Shown here piece after piece: positions 1-11,313 of a DNA stretch of 64,000 nt. The notes below the pieces were generated by a model. It did not search any database and was not told the DNA's origin. It worked only from the letters and a program-made list of their open reading frames with translations. The translations under genes were made by a program, and so were the position numbers. The first letter of the stretch is position 1. Each line of letters starts with the position of its first letter. Location of the stretch: assembly GCF_901709675.1 (NCBI RefSeq), contig NC_051101.1, positions 10,932,501-10,996,500 on the forward strand, given 5' to 3'. The DNA comes from Syngnathus acus (taxonomy: Eukaryota; Chordata; Actinopteri; Syngnathiformes; Syngnathidae).

Positions 1-2762
1 TTTTGGACTTAACCTGCTTTTAGTTCTCTTTGTTTAGTGTTATGTTGATTTGGAGCAAAACAGTTGTCTTGACAACCACGGAGGAGTATTTCCTCTCTCG
101 CTTTGATGACTTGGGGTGACGTATATTTGCTGCAAATAAATTATGTGTAAACATGGAAAATATGCTTGACATTTGGTATGTGTTACATTATTTTTATTTA
201 GATTGAATTATTTACAACTTAATTATATACGAGAGAATGTTTATTTCAATCTTCTAATTATATATTATCGATTTGAAAGTATACAGTAATATAGATAAAT
301 CTATCTCCAGCTAAATCTACACGAGATAAACAATATCATTAAATGAAGAAAAAATTGAGTACGATTCTGTATTTCAATTGTATTTAGCGCTGCCCTCTGC
401 TGTTGCAATGAAGTTACTGCAGTGGGGAGGGGGGGAGGGGGGTCACCGAGGTCATTTAAATGATGGTTGGGTTCATCATATGAAAACAGGCTGTCTGATC
501 ACATGACACAGCATGTAAATCGATATGTTACAATCATGCTTTGAATGCAGCGTAGCTTTTACTCAAAATGGGAGTTGCCTGCGGACCAAACCGATGATTT
601 ACACCCTTTGGCATTTTCCAGATACTTTTGGTTCCCTGCGATTCTGTTACTCCACCCCCACAAATCACTCCCACCCCGGCACTGCCCAAACTATGTTGTA
701 GAGACGTGCGTAAGCAGTGACTTTCTATTTTGAGCTGAATGAAACGGAGACTTGGCACTCAGACTCAGCCAAAAAAGAAAGCTGATTTATTCCGATGCTT
801 CTTGCTTTCAGTATCTACACGAGAAACTAATTGTGTTTCAATGTCATCCATGTTGGAAAAGACGTCTTGACTAGAAAATATTCCCAAAAAAACAAACCTT
901 CAGTTACTAAGCCACTGTTTAAAATTCCTTATTCGGTCATTTCAGCCATTTTCCGCAGGATCTCTAGCCGCAGTTACGTCGTTTTACTGTCATCCAGACA
1001 CGTCTTCAACTGTGACTTGCAACTGCGCTCTGGGCAATTTGGATTGAAAAACATTCAGATCCTAAAATAACAAAAACATTTCCAAACTTGTTTCCGGATA
1101 TAAAACGATAAACATCCTCCAGTACAATGACCAGCCAGTGTTATGGGCATTTGTCCATAACCATTTCCTGGAATGTAGAAATAAAGTGCCCCGAAGCTTT
1201 TAAAGTATTTCAAATGAATTGAAATGCCTTTCTTACAACTTGTTTTCAGCATTAAGAACAGCAGTATGATTCGCACACATTTAAAGCAAGTGAGGAATAT
1301 TTCATCTCTGCTTGTGAATTATAATTTACTTTTTTAGCCACTGTGATAAAAAACAAACAACAGAATAACTACTACCTAACAAATGAGTACATATAATTAG
1401 CATAAGTGCCACTATGCACCCTATGTTTGTGATTGTGAATGTAACATTTTAGGGTACTTTAAAATCCACATGCTCATATATTGCATAATCATGCTCCAGT
1501 TAATCTGAATCCACCTCGTAGCCAATATCTATTATTTAGCTAACTTTGAATATAGCATGTAGCCTAACTGGATCAAAGAAGCCAAGATCATAAATGTACA
1601 TGCTAAGAACTACGTCCTAAAGTATCATTTTACTATGTGTTAAAGTTCATACACACCTCAAAATAACAATGCTAAGAGCGGCGCTAATGCTAACAAGGTG
1701 TCCTGGCTGGTCCACATATGACAGACCAAAACAGGTGATCTAAGGACACCGCCTGCAATTATATAGTTGGTTCTTCTTTAATCCTATAAACAGCACAAAT
1801 AATTTACTATTTTTTTTAAAATTTCAATTTAATACACATTGTCCCTTTAATTTGTGGCGCTAATATCAATGACCGTCGTCTTACCCCGAGGCACAGTAGA
1901 GAAAGCCATGCGGTGTAATATTTTCAAACAGCAAAAAAAATGAGGTCATCCTCCATTGCCCATTTTGTACTGTGGCCATTAACTAATTGACAAGCTCTCA
2001 ATAGTCACTTTCAGCGTGTCATGCTCCCCCGCCATTGAGCCACGGCCACGTTGCTAGCCGTCTTTCTTAACGCAGGACTGGAGACTGTGGAGCGGCCTTG
2101 TTGCCATGGCAGCAAGCACTTTCCCATTCTCCCCGCATAGCATTGGAGCGTTCGTGCTGCTACTTCCGAACGGGTGGCCAGCCACAGCCGGAGGAAGGTC
2201 TGCTCTCAGACAGGACCTCGCCGGAGTGGTTTTACCTCCCACTCTGCCAACACATGCTACCATAATGCTGCCACCCACTCACTATTCTCCATCTTGTATT
2301 TTATTAATGCAAAGGATTCCCCCAGGGTGCCCTCCCCATTCTGGTAGGACAGAACAGAACAGCTTCACTTTTGTTTTTACAGTTCTTCATTTTCAGGAAA
2401 GACACGGTTAAAATTCAAAATATCATGTTACATGCCTGATAAGCACAGGCAAATTCGATGATTTATTCCGAGCCGTATTATTTATTTTTCTCCCTCAAAA
2501 GAGCATCAAATAGCCGCAACTCAAAGAATTAATTCTTAGAAAAACCCTTCAATGTACATTGATTGAAAACCAATGTAGCTTTTTGCTGTTGCCTTCCAGA
2601 AATAATTTCAGGAATGTGTGGCCTCACCTTGCCATGTCATATTCACAGCAAATTCAGCTCTTTTTCTTCATTTCTATATCTACCATCCTTGAAAAAAGGT
2701 TGTCGGCAAAGAAACTCAACACCCGAGTATCACGAATAATATCAATTTTAATCACAATTGAG

Positions 2763-2829
2763 CTGGACCAAAGATTCAAACCCAGAATCTCAGAACTGTC
2801 AAGCAAATATGCTACCCACTAGCACAACA
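2763..2829 (-). repeat. Degenerate tRNA-derived SINE head
   Basis: On the - strand the sequence reads like the tRNA-related head shared by fish SINEs. It has an A-box-like block (TAGTGGGTAGCAT), then a block ending CAGTTCTGAG, then a B-box-like GGGTTTGAATC. It departs from any functional tRNA and shows no clear cloverleaf, so it is called a relic and not a tRNA gene. The family assignment is from memory of fish repeats. Confidence 0.5.
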
Positions 2830-2974
2830 AGCCATTCTCTTTCCACTTTAATAGTAACGTCATTTCTTCCAGTGTTCTGAAAGTAAACAAATTCAATGGA
2901 AGCGAGCGCTTACGTCATATTGTGCAACAAATCTCAACACACCCCAGTTAATAGTTGTGGGAATGAGCTCCCGA

Positions 2975-2993
2975 GTCAGCAGGCCCTGCTGAC
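2975..2993. promoter_or_regulatory. Perfect 9-bp inverted repeat with Maf-type half sites
   Basis: GTCAGCAGG and its exact reverse complement CCTGCTGAC are separated by one base. Each arm contains TGCTGAC, the half site of Maf recognition elements. It sits in a locally GC-rich patch (about 2960-3030) inside AT-rich sequence. A regulatory role is inference only. Confidence 0.25.
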
Positions 2994-4859
2994 ATTTTGC
3001 CTCGGCGCTACGCCGTAACGCAACAAGTGAACTCCGAAGCCTCATTTACACCCACCTCGAGTTTTCTGACCTGCTGAATATTCGTCATGAGAACATATCC
3101 CTCATTAAATCAGCTTTGGATCTAGTTGCTGCTCATGTCTGTTTGCATGGTGCTCATGTGTGGATGAGAAAAACATGTCTGGACATGTCTGCCACACTTA
3201 TAGGAGGATCTCACAGCATCGCTGCTGTGAAGGAACATAGAAGCCAGAGGCGAGAGAAGATACTTGGCTTCCATTCATTGTGGACGCCTACACCTTTTTC
3301 AAGGTAACTTTTGGTTTGGGTATTATTTGTTCTGTTAAAGTGTCGGGTAGAGAGATAATGTATGTGGGTGTTGAATAATGGACGATTGTAAACATTCAGC
3401 AGGAAAGTGACTTCTTAAAGAGGTGTTGTGCTTATTTTAAGGAACAGCTCAAGTTTGCGGTTATCGTAGCATAGACTGCAGTTGCATAGCAATGGTGGAA
3501 GTAGGCCACGGAGTTGTGTTGAAGAAATTCCGAAAAGGTTCGGCACTTGTATCTTCGTTCGGTGCAGCACAACTTTTATGCATCGTGGCATTCATTGCTA
3601 GAATTCCCACTTGAAAGCTTGTTTTAGCTCGCTTGACTGGTTCGACTGTTTAATGAGGAATACGCCAAACCTCTGCGCATGTGTTGAGATGCTAAGCTAT
3701 CTAAAAACCGCATTTTGCATTTAGAAAAGTAACTACAAGTTACGAGAGAAAAGGTCCTTAATTTTAGTCTTCGCTAGTTAAAATCATGGATGAGCTTTTG
3801 GATTCATTTGAAATTGCAATTGAAAATAAAAATGTCAATATTTTATTTTGGTATTACTTTTTATGTTGCATTTGTAAAATATTCCATGGATTTTAAAAAA
3901 AACTAAAGCTAATACTAAAACCAATAAAAAGGAATCTAAACCAAAGCATTTAAAAAATAGAAAATAAATAAAATTAATTAAAAATTAAATAAATAAAAAA
4001 TAACAAATCTGCTCTAAAAACTAATTAAAACTGACTGAATAGAAAAAATAAAAATAAATAAAAATAAATAAAACAAACTATCCCAAACTATTATGCAATG
4101 TATCTTTACCACCTTCTGTCCAGCTCATTATTCAAAGACACCATTGGAACTATTTGCATTCCGCCAAAGGACCTCTCAGGGTATTTATTAGTCCTCTCTT
4201 CTAAGTGTACGATTTTGTTGGATTGTCCCCCTTGCACCCTCCAGCGTGTTGTCAATTGGAAGGGGCCACCCTGCATGTGGCGCCTGCAGAGGAGCAGATA
4301 GCAGTCTGTCTTGGCACTAGAGTCCCTGTCTGCAGCCTGGCTCTCTCTCTCTCTCTCTACCCGGTGCCTAGCAGGGGAAAGAGGTCCGAAGAGGGCCAAG
4401 TCAAGTGGCTGGGTGTGGGTGGTAAAATATCTCCGGGGGCAAAAGACAACGCAGGACTGGTTGCTGGTTACTCTGAGTCATTTTCCATCTGAAGAGCAGC
4501 TCAATCATCGCAGTGCAGATTAGATGGAGATTTGCCTCCAGGGGGGGAGAAAATGCATATGAAAATGAACAAGGGCAGAGCATTACAGGGGCTTTGCTAT
4601 CACACTCCACGATTTAATCCGCCGACAGTTTTTGCGAGCGTGCATCTGCGCCAGTCTCTTTGCCTGAAAATGCCCATGTGAATAGTTCTTTATCTTCATG
4701 CACATCCATGTCTGTCTATGCAAACCCGCTCCAAGTTCGCCTCCCTCCGTCGTCCCTCTCCGTCTGTTGCTCGCTGCCACCCTCCCTCCCTGTGTGAGCG
4801 TAGTCTGGGCTCGGAGCCAAGTAGTGTGTGTGTGTGTTTTTTTTTTTTTTTGAATGAAT

Positions 4860-5221
4860 ACCTGATGGCTGATGGGGCTGGCGGAGGGGGAGGAGCCATG
4901 TCAGTTGGAGTACTGAGGGAGAGAGAGGCAGGGAGAAAGAGGAGGGAGAGGGAGAGAGGCAGCCAGGCAGAGAGAGTGAGCTGGCGGTCTGGTGGCCTTG
5001 CATAACACACGTTGGAGAAGCCTCGCACGCAAGACCTGGCGTGGGCTTTTTGCACAGGAAAGGGGGGGCCGGCGGAGGGGGGAGACCTCCTCTGCCATCA
5101 GGCCGATTGCAGGGGCGACGGAGGGGCAACAGGGTCTTCGCTACTGCACAAAGGACCTCTCCGGGATTTCAGAGGAGGAATCGGTGCACATGTTCTGCAA
5201 GCGGTGGCTGTGGAAGAACCG
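4860..5221 (+). other. atxn1: Probable atxn1 5'-UTR exon (3' end at 5221)
   Basis: This is a GC- and GA-rich patch unlike the AT-rich surroundings. It ends in a strong donor: the exon ends ...GAAGAACCG and the intron opens GTGAGC at 5222. No long open frame runs through it, consistent with leader sequence. The 5' boundary and promoter are not determined; 4860 is only where the composition changes. Assignment to atxn1 rests on position and strand, since ataxin-1 genes are known for multi-exon leaders. Confidence 0.4.
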
Positions 5222-5817
5222 GTGAGCTATTCTTAGTAGAAGGGTGAGGAGGGGGGGGGGGGGTTACGGTGGGAGGAGGAGGCTTGTCTCTAAGCGTTTT
5301 GATTTGTGGCATCGTAGTATTTGCTGTCCTGCTACTATACACTGTCATGCTACGAAAGAAAGGCTGGAGATGTTGAATCCGTTCAGATGTTGAGGTGACT
5401 GCTCTGAGAGGGGAGGCGGCTTGCATTGTCAGCATGCCCCCAGTGTGTGATCTGTGTATGTCCGGCACTGATGCAGAACTCTGGAGTCATTGTGGAGACA
5501 AACAGCCTGAGCCCTCAGCCCCAGTGCCTGTTCTTTGGCTGTAGTCAAGCACACGGCTCGGCCCGCCTCTTAAAGGGACACACACGCGTTTGTTTTACAC
5601 TGAGAAAAAGGGGGGGAGACAATAAAATGTCTCTTTTGAATAAAACCCCCCAGACTGTAGTGTATCAATCTGCCTTGCTGCGATGAAGACGGAGATCTAT
5701 TTTTGCGCAGAGAATCCCACATGCGTGCCCTTCTCGGTAATTCCCCCCCCCCCGCTGTTTCATGCATAAGCTCAAATTGATGATGGTGATGATGATGTTT
5801 TTGTTTTCTAAATATAG

Positions 5818-5860
5818 CCACTGCTGCACAGGGCTGTGAATCCATGTCTGGTTCTTGCAG
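5818..5860 (+). other. atxn1: Candidate atxn1 5'-UTR exon, 43 bp
   Basis: The segment is bounded by an AATATAG acceptor and a TTGCAG|GTGAGA donor, both good matches. It contains no useful open frame. It is proposed as a small leader exon of atxn1 because it lies between two other candidate leader exons on the same strand. It could be a chance acceptor-donor pair. Confidence 0.35.
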
Positions 5861-5861
5861 G

Positions 5862-8371
5862 TGAGATATGAAGAAAAGCATTACTGCCATGAATGTCAGT
5901 CCAGGGTCATTTTATTTGTGCCGTTTTTTTTTTTTTTTTTTTTTTTTGGGGTGGGAGGCTTTCTAATTGTAGCCGGGACGCTCTAGGTACGTAATCACTC
6001 CTTCCTTGCGTCTTCCTGCTGCAGAGAGATGTTATTGCTATGAAGTTGAGGATCAATGCGAGCGCAGGAAAGGGTTGGGGGGGGCTACTGCTGCGTAAGA
6101 TTAGACATGTACTTGCCTTTCACCTGGAGACACAACAGCCTCACGCACATAGCGTGGCGTGTGTGTAAAAAAATTTTTTTTCCCAGGGATTCTCACTCAT
6201 CATATGAACATGTGTCCCCCTCCGCCCCTCCTTATCTGATGTAATACTTTGCAGAGGGGACAGTCCAGGGCTGGATCCAGAGTGTCCACGGCGTCTTGAC
6301 TCGCCGTGACGTTCATGTCTTGAAAGCGCGCCTTTGTTCTCCGTAGCACAGGGGGTTGCGTTTGCTAGTCACTGATCTAATAATAGGCGGGAAGATCAAG
6401 CCATGATGTTAATGCGTGACCATGTGCACTGGGGGTAAAACGACTTGGGTCGTCTTTAGCCTTTTGTGCTGAGATGATGATGATGTCATTCCAGGTGTTG
6501 CTGAGGTGGGCTTGTTGCCACAGAGTGATGCTGCACGCCGTCTAGCGTGAGTGAGTGAGTGTGTGTGGTGACATCGCAAGGCGGGGGCTGATGCTGCAGG
6601 CACGGCTCAATGTGGGTCAGGAGGAGCCGCGTTGTCTTTCTCACCCCGTTCCTCATTCCCAATCCTCTCCCTGCCTTGCTGCCATCCACATCCTACATTG
6701 CCGTTTTTGCTATCCTCCCCCTCACTCGTTGTCTGCACCCCTCCTTTGTTACCTCTTGTGGCTGTATGAGGCTTTTTGATCACATACAATGCTAGGATTT
6801 TTTTTTTTTTGCTGCTTCCTTGAAAAGCTGCAATCTTGTTTTATCTTGAAATAGGCTAATCCAAACAGAAACTGACCAAGGTCCATTTCTGATGACTCTA
6901 TATTTTATATAGGCCACTTGTGTTTGCTTAGTGAGGCAAACCTCCGATGTAGTATTAAAAAAAAAAAAAAAAGCTCATTCCAAAGTAATGCTATGCACGT
7001 ATATGTGTGTGTCATGGTCTCAATCTCGGCGCTGCCTCGAGCTTGTCTTGCAATTTAGCCGTGTCTTGCTCATTGACCCAAAAATAAGTCTGCATAAAAG
7101 AACAGAACATCTAGGAAAGTACATTGAACAAGTGGAAAGTTATCCAATGGGAATTTGGATGAAAATCTGCTTCTAAAATTTTGTCTCCCGTCATGCTAAT
7201 GCATCACGTGTGTCTGTCTCTTGATGCGTTTTCAACTTGGCTTTTTTTGGGGGGCTTTTTTTAGGGTTCACTTCTGTTTTACATTTAAGTGATCATTCTG
7301 GTCATTTTGAGAGTGTTTGATTTCCATTATTTAAAATGTTTTTCAAAATTCTAACAAATCAGAGGTCGAGCAGTGTTTCCTGACATTGTATTTGACGGTA
7401 GTGGTGAGGGTGAGGTTGTTTCAGAGTTTGAGACTGCGTAGTAAACAAATCTAACAAGGTCGACTCGTGCGTGCTAACCGTGTGCATAGATATGCAGCTA
7501 TAAAATATGTCGATTTATCCCTACAGTCAAATATTGACAATGGGCTTGTTGACGTAGATACATACATTATTTTAGTTGACTTTTAGGATTACAACTCTGC
7601 AACAAAACCCAACGGTAATAAAAATGGTCACATCTTACAGAATGTACCTCGATTAAATGTCAGCTAGTCCGTGTAATGTTCCGGTCGATGAAGTCTGCCT
7701 GGAATTAATTGTTTATATTTACATTAGCCCTGACTGCAACTCAAGGCCTTGGAGAGTTTAAAAAAAAAAGCAATGTACCACTCTTTACTGTTCTCCTGTA
7801 ATGTGAGCTAACAGCAATACACATGCATTCGACATGAGCGTGTTGCCCGGGAAACTCCAATCATCTCCCATCATAGATGAGATAAGAATATCATTGCACT
7901 GTTTTCCCTCATGGAAAATGCTGTGAGATTGGGGCAATTTATAGTCTACATTAATTTGTGAATGACAGTCCCGTCAAGGAAATACGCAAAGAATCACATG
8001 CTCCGGAATAAAACCACCAGTCTGTTGTACCAATGTAGTTTTACTACTCGAGTTGTGTTTATACCACCTAGTGGCTAAAACAGGCAGAAACAGACATGAA
8101 AGCAAGCACACTTTTTGAAGTGGATCACTACTATGACTGCCTTTTTAAGTAGTGACACTCCACTGCAAGAACCGCTTGAGAAACGCATGATTGTCATAAC
8201 TGTCACATATGTCTTCAAAGGGCTGTTTTCAATAGAAAAGCAACGGAGCAAGTGTTGCATAACCAGGATGTTTCTATACAATACTGATGGTATGAAGCCA
8301 ATAGACAAAAGACTCTAAAGCTGTTGCAAATCCTCTGCTAAGATTTAGTTGCACATTTCTTTCCCCCCCAG
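5862..8371. other. Non-coding, probable atxn1 leader intron
   Basis: No coding exon was seen. The stretch contains poly-T and poly-A runs (5926-5947, 6799-6810, 6957-6972) and mixed unique sequence. Its short open frames have no recognisable products. Confidence 0.5.
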
Positions 8372-8423
8372 CTTCAAAGACTGGATTACATCCATTCATA
8401 ACTTTATACATCTGGCACATTTA
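8372..8423 (+). other. atxn1: Candidate atxn1 5'-UTR exon, 52 bp
   Basis: A pyrimidine-rich acceptor (TTTCTTTCCCCCCCAG) precedes 52 bp that end at TTTA|GTAAAG. It lies 91 bp upstream of the acceptor of the main coding exon. It is non-coding. It is called only from splice-site quality and position. Confidence 0.35.
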
Positions 8424-8514
8424 GTAAAGCTAGCCTTGCGTGGCTAGTGTAAAGAATGAAAACGAGTCAGAGTAAAATTGATGGATGTACTTACCCATTG
8501 TGTTTCTTTCTCAG

Positions 8515-10533
8515 TCATCAGATTCCGGCCAACATTGTGGAAGAAGAAGTGGATCCATTAGAGATGATTCCACATGAAGTTTATGGAGCTCATTTTATGA
8601 GCTGTCCCTTGTGTGGATTGAGACCTGGAGCTGTATGCTAGTGAGCACTAGCAGAGCCATTGCACCCTGGCAAAGAGAGGACATAAACACTGAGAGTGAG
8701 CGAGAGACAATAGAAGCGCTAACAAGAGACACTTAAAACCAATCTGGCACAATGAAATCCAATCAGGAGCGAAGTAATGGATGCCTGCCGCCTAAAAAGC
8801 GAGAAATCCTGGCGCTGGAGCACAGGCCGGTGGCAGTGGCGACATCAACTCCTCCAGTGGTCCATCAAAATCCTGCTCCACACACTGAGAACCTAGCATG
8901 GCTGGCAAGTGTAGCCAGTGAACGATGCAGGTCCAGAGACTCGGAAAGCCCGAGATGTCCCATCCCGTCTACTTCGTCCTTTTCCCCTCCCACGATTCCA
9001 ACTTCAGCGACGACTCTTTCAGCAGTGCCGCTGGCCTCGCTACCTGCGGTTTATTCCACAGCCATTCCTCAGCCCACAGGAACCATCCAGTTTGCTCAGC
9101 TCGGACCGAACGTTCAGTTCATAAGTTCCGGGCCCTATGCCGGTTACATCTCTTCTCATGTCGTTCCGGCCAACACCAGCCCGATGGGACAGCGCCCTCA
9201 CCTGGATGGGTACACTACTGCCCTGATCTCGCCTGGCACCAAAGGGGAACAGCAGTTCCAAATCGGCCTCTCTCCCACAGAGCTTGCTCCCGTCTCCCTT
9301 CCAAGTTCTCCACAAGTCACCAGCCAGTACATCCATCTCGATAGCAGAACACCTTTGACCGTCAGTGGCGCCGCCGTCTCGACACCTGGAGCTCACCTCC
9401 AGCTCCAGCCTCATCACGCTGTCCTCCCTCAAACGCTCACTCTCGCACCCTCCCAGCTGGTTGTTCAGTATGCAGACGGTTGTGGTGGAAAGAAACCGGA
9501 GGTGCACGCTAAGGGTGTGCTGAACGGAGAATTAGAAGTCATCAAACAGATGAAAGCTCCCACCCAACCAGCAAATCATCAGCAGGTTCAGAGCTATGAG
9601 GCAAGACACATCCTTGTGCCCGCAGACTATGGCCAGAACCAAACAGGCCTTCAGACTTCCTTAGTACTTGTGGCCCAGCCTAACCACAGCAATGATCAGG
9701 AGCATGGCTCGAACAAGATTTCCTTAGTTCAGACTGAAAAGGGAGGCATCTGTTTAGGGAAACCTATATCGAGATCTTCCTCCTACTCCTCCCTCTCGTC
9801 ATCAGAGGTGATGAGGTCTGTCACACCCCATACAGTCATTCAGACAACTCTAGCCCCCGAGGAGCTGCCAGCCAGTCTTTATTCTTCCACACAAGCCCCC
9901 ATCATTGGCTATATCACCAGTGGCAACCAGCATGCGGTCAGCTACCATGCGGCACTGCCGCAGCACCTGGTCATTCCAAGTGGTCAGTCCTTGCTTATTC
10001 CAGTCAGCAGTGCAAATAACGGCACAGAAATGGAGACCAGCCGCGCTGTCAGTTCGCTGACCGCGACCACGACACCTCAAATATCCACCGCCATGCCTCA
10101 TGCCTATCTTGCCACCGCCCTGTCCAAATGTGAGTCTTTAGGCAACGACGGAAATCAAGTTCCTTCCTCGATCGGCCCGGCTCCTGCTCTCCCAGCCCCA
10201 GTCCCTGCAGTCGTAGCGGCTCCTTCCCCAGTCCCGCCTCCAGTTACTCATCCGGTCAATGCTCCAGTCCCTGCTTCCATCCAAGCTTCACCCACCATGT
10301 CCTCTCCCTCCTCCCCTGTGGCTCTCCCGCCTTTCTTTATGCGAGGCTCAATCATCCAACTTGCTGATGGGGAGCTAAAGCGTGTGGAGGACCTCAAAAC
10401 AGAGGACTTCATCCAGAGTGCCGAGATCAGCAACGAGCTGAAGATTGACTCCAGCACCGTTGAGCGAATCGATAGTGGCCAGAGTCCTAATGCTGTGGTC
10501 ATACAGTTTTCTGTGGGGGAGCTGAAGGCCCAG
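8515..10533 (+). CDS. atxn1: atxn1 main exon (5' UTR 8515-8751, coding 8752-10533)
   Basis: The acceptor TTTCTTTCTCAG ends at 8514. The first 237 bases are leader and contain several upstream ATGs. The ATG at 8752 is chosen because the conserved ataxin-1 N-terminus begins there. It encodes residues 1-594 and ends after the codon for Gln594 inside the AXH domain. Confidence 0.9.
8564..8641 (+). CDS. Upstream ORF in the atxn1 leader, 25 codons
   Basis: ATG at 8564 opens a 25-residue frame (MIPHEVYGAHF..., with a CPLC pair) ending TAG at 8641, out of frame with ataxin-1. The same frame is open back through the acceptor. Other leader ATGs lie at 8574 (8 codons) and 8635 (33 codons, in frame with ataxin-1 but closed by TAA before 8752). 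Translation is not shown; such ORFs usually lower main-ORF initiation. Confidence 0.35.
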   Translation: MIPHEVYGAHFMSCPLCGLRPGAVC

Positions 10534-11313
10534 GTGGGAGAAACATTTTTCTTGCATGGTGTATCTTACTCGTAGATCATCTCTGCACAACATTAACATT
10601 TTGCACAATGCTTAAATGTGCACTCTTGTGTGTTTCTGCAGGTGTGTGTGGAGGTGCTGGTGGAATACCCTTTTTTTGTATTCGGACAAGGGTGGTCCTC
10701 ATGCTGTCCTGACCGGACCACGCAGCTCTTTGAGCTGTCCTGCGCTAAACTGTGCGTAGGTGATGTTTGCGTGTCATTGACTCTACGGGGTCTAAGGAAT
10801 GGTTCGCTAACAGACAGCCAGTCTTTGGGGGCTAGGCTGAAAACCACAAGACTGTCTGACCCTAGCAACAACTCAGACGCAGCTGTCAGCAACAGTCCGA
10901 GGCCAAACATTACCGGAATTAACAGCGGTATCGTTATGAAGGCGTCTGGTGCCGGGAGGATAGCTGGATCTATGTCAGGGCGGCAGTTACCAACCGAAAT
11001 GCAACTAAATCCAGGATCAGCGGAGGGGATCTGTGGAGGAGAATCTGTGTTGGCAATCTCTGCAAGTGCTGGTAAAAGACAGGGATCAGAGAAAATAGAT
11101 AGGCCCACGCTCTGCAAAATACAGTCCAGAGATCCAGACAGAACCACTGTTCGCAAGAGACGATGGTCGGCTCCGGAGAGGGAACAGACTGAAAGGGTAG
11201 ACGAGGAGCCTCCGTTGACTCTACTCAAACCCTCCATCATCTCGCAGGAGGTGAAAATCAGCATAGAGGGCCACTCGAGCAGTGGCAGAGAAAGATGCTT
11301 GATCAAACTATAG
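8752..11313 (+). CDS. atxn1: Ataxin-1, complete coding region (two coding exons)
   Basis: Coding segments 8752-10533 and 10642-11313 join in frame (CAG|GTGGGA donor, TTTCTGCAG acceptor, 108-bp intron) to give 817 codons before TAG, against about 815 in human. Ataxin-1 is a nuclear RNA- and protein-binding cofactor that acts with Capicua in transcriptional repression. Recognition rests on the N-terminus MKSNQERSNGCLPPKKRE and on the AXH domain at about residues 525-652, which starts near FMRGSIIQLADGEL, is split by the intron, and continues EVLVEYPFFVFGQGWSSCC. The C-terminal RKRRWSAPE (765-773) contains the nuclear signal and the 14-3-3/phospho-serine site; Ser770 corresponds to human Ser775/776. 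The middle is Ser/Pro/Thr/Gln-rich. The polyglutamine tract of human ataxin-1 is absent; the matching area near residue 220 has only scattered Gln and His. Teleosts have a and b paralogues, which I cannot separate here. Expression is probably tuned post-transcriptionally through the leader uORFs and the long 3' UTR. Confidence 0.96.
10642..11313 (+). CDS. atxn1: atxn1 last coding exon
   Basis: The acceptor TTTCTGCAG ends at 10641. The exon encodes residues 595-817: the second half of AXH, a Ser/Gly-rich linker, RKRRWSAPE at 765-773, and the EEPPLTLLKPS / QEVKISIEG tail typical of ataxin-1. TAG stop is at 11311-11313. The exon continues as 3' UTR. Confidence 0.93.
   Translation: MCVEVLVEYPFFVFGQGWSSCCPDRTTQLFELSCAKLCVGDVCVSLTLRGLRNGSLTDSQSLGARLKTTRLSDPSNNSDAAVSNSPRPNITGINSGIVMKASGAGRIAGSMSGRQLPTEMQLNPGSAEGICGGESVLAISASAGKRQGSEKIDRPTLCKIQSRDPDRTTVRKRRWSAPEREQTERVDEEPPLTLLKPSIISQEVKISIEGHSSSGRERCLIKL

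Larger units (their letters stand above)
1..4700. other. Non-coding sequence upstream of / within 5' atxn1
   Basis: No coding exon was recognised here. The short open frames show no family resemblance, no consistent splice signals and no codon-like periodicity. The stretch is AT-rich with scattered A/T homopolymers (for example an A-rich tract at about 3895-4080). It holds a tRNA-derived SINE relic near 2763-2829 and a perfect inverted repeat at 2975-2993. It could be intergenic or intronic to atxn1, because ataxin-1 genes have several widely spaced 5' non-coding exons. Confidence 0.5.

Noticed and set aside
2763-2829. Possible tRNA gene on the - strand
   Set aside because: A- and B-box-like blocks are present, but no acceptor stem or anticodon arm could be formed. 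It fits a SINE relic better.
4696-5129. Overlapping Pro/Ser/His-rich frames on both strands
   Set aside because: They arise from GA/CT-rich low complexity in a probable atxn1 leader exon. Many frames are open at once and none is protein-like.
9040-9507. 155-codon antisense frame in the atxn1 main exon
   Set aside because: Opposite-strand shadow of the Ser/Pro/Gln-rich ataxin-1 coding sequence.
10593-11306. 237-codon frame antisense to the last atxn1 coding exon
   Set aside because: Shadow of the ataxin-1 frame. No family features, and the sense frame is clearly coding.
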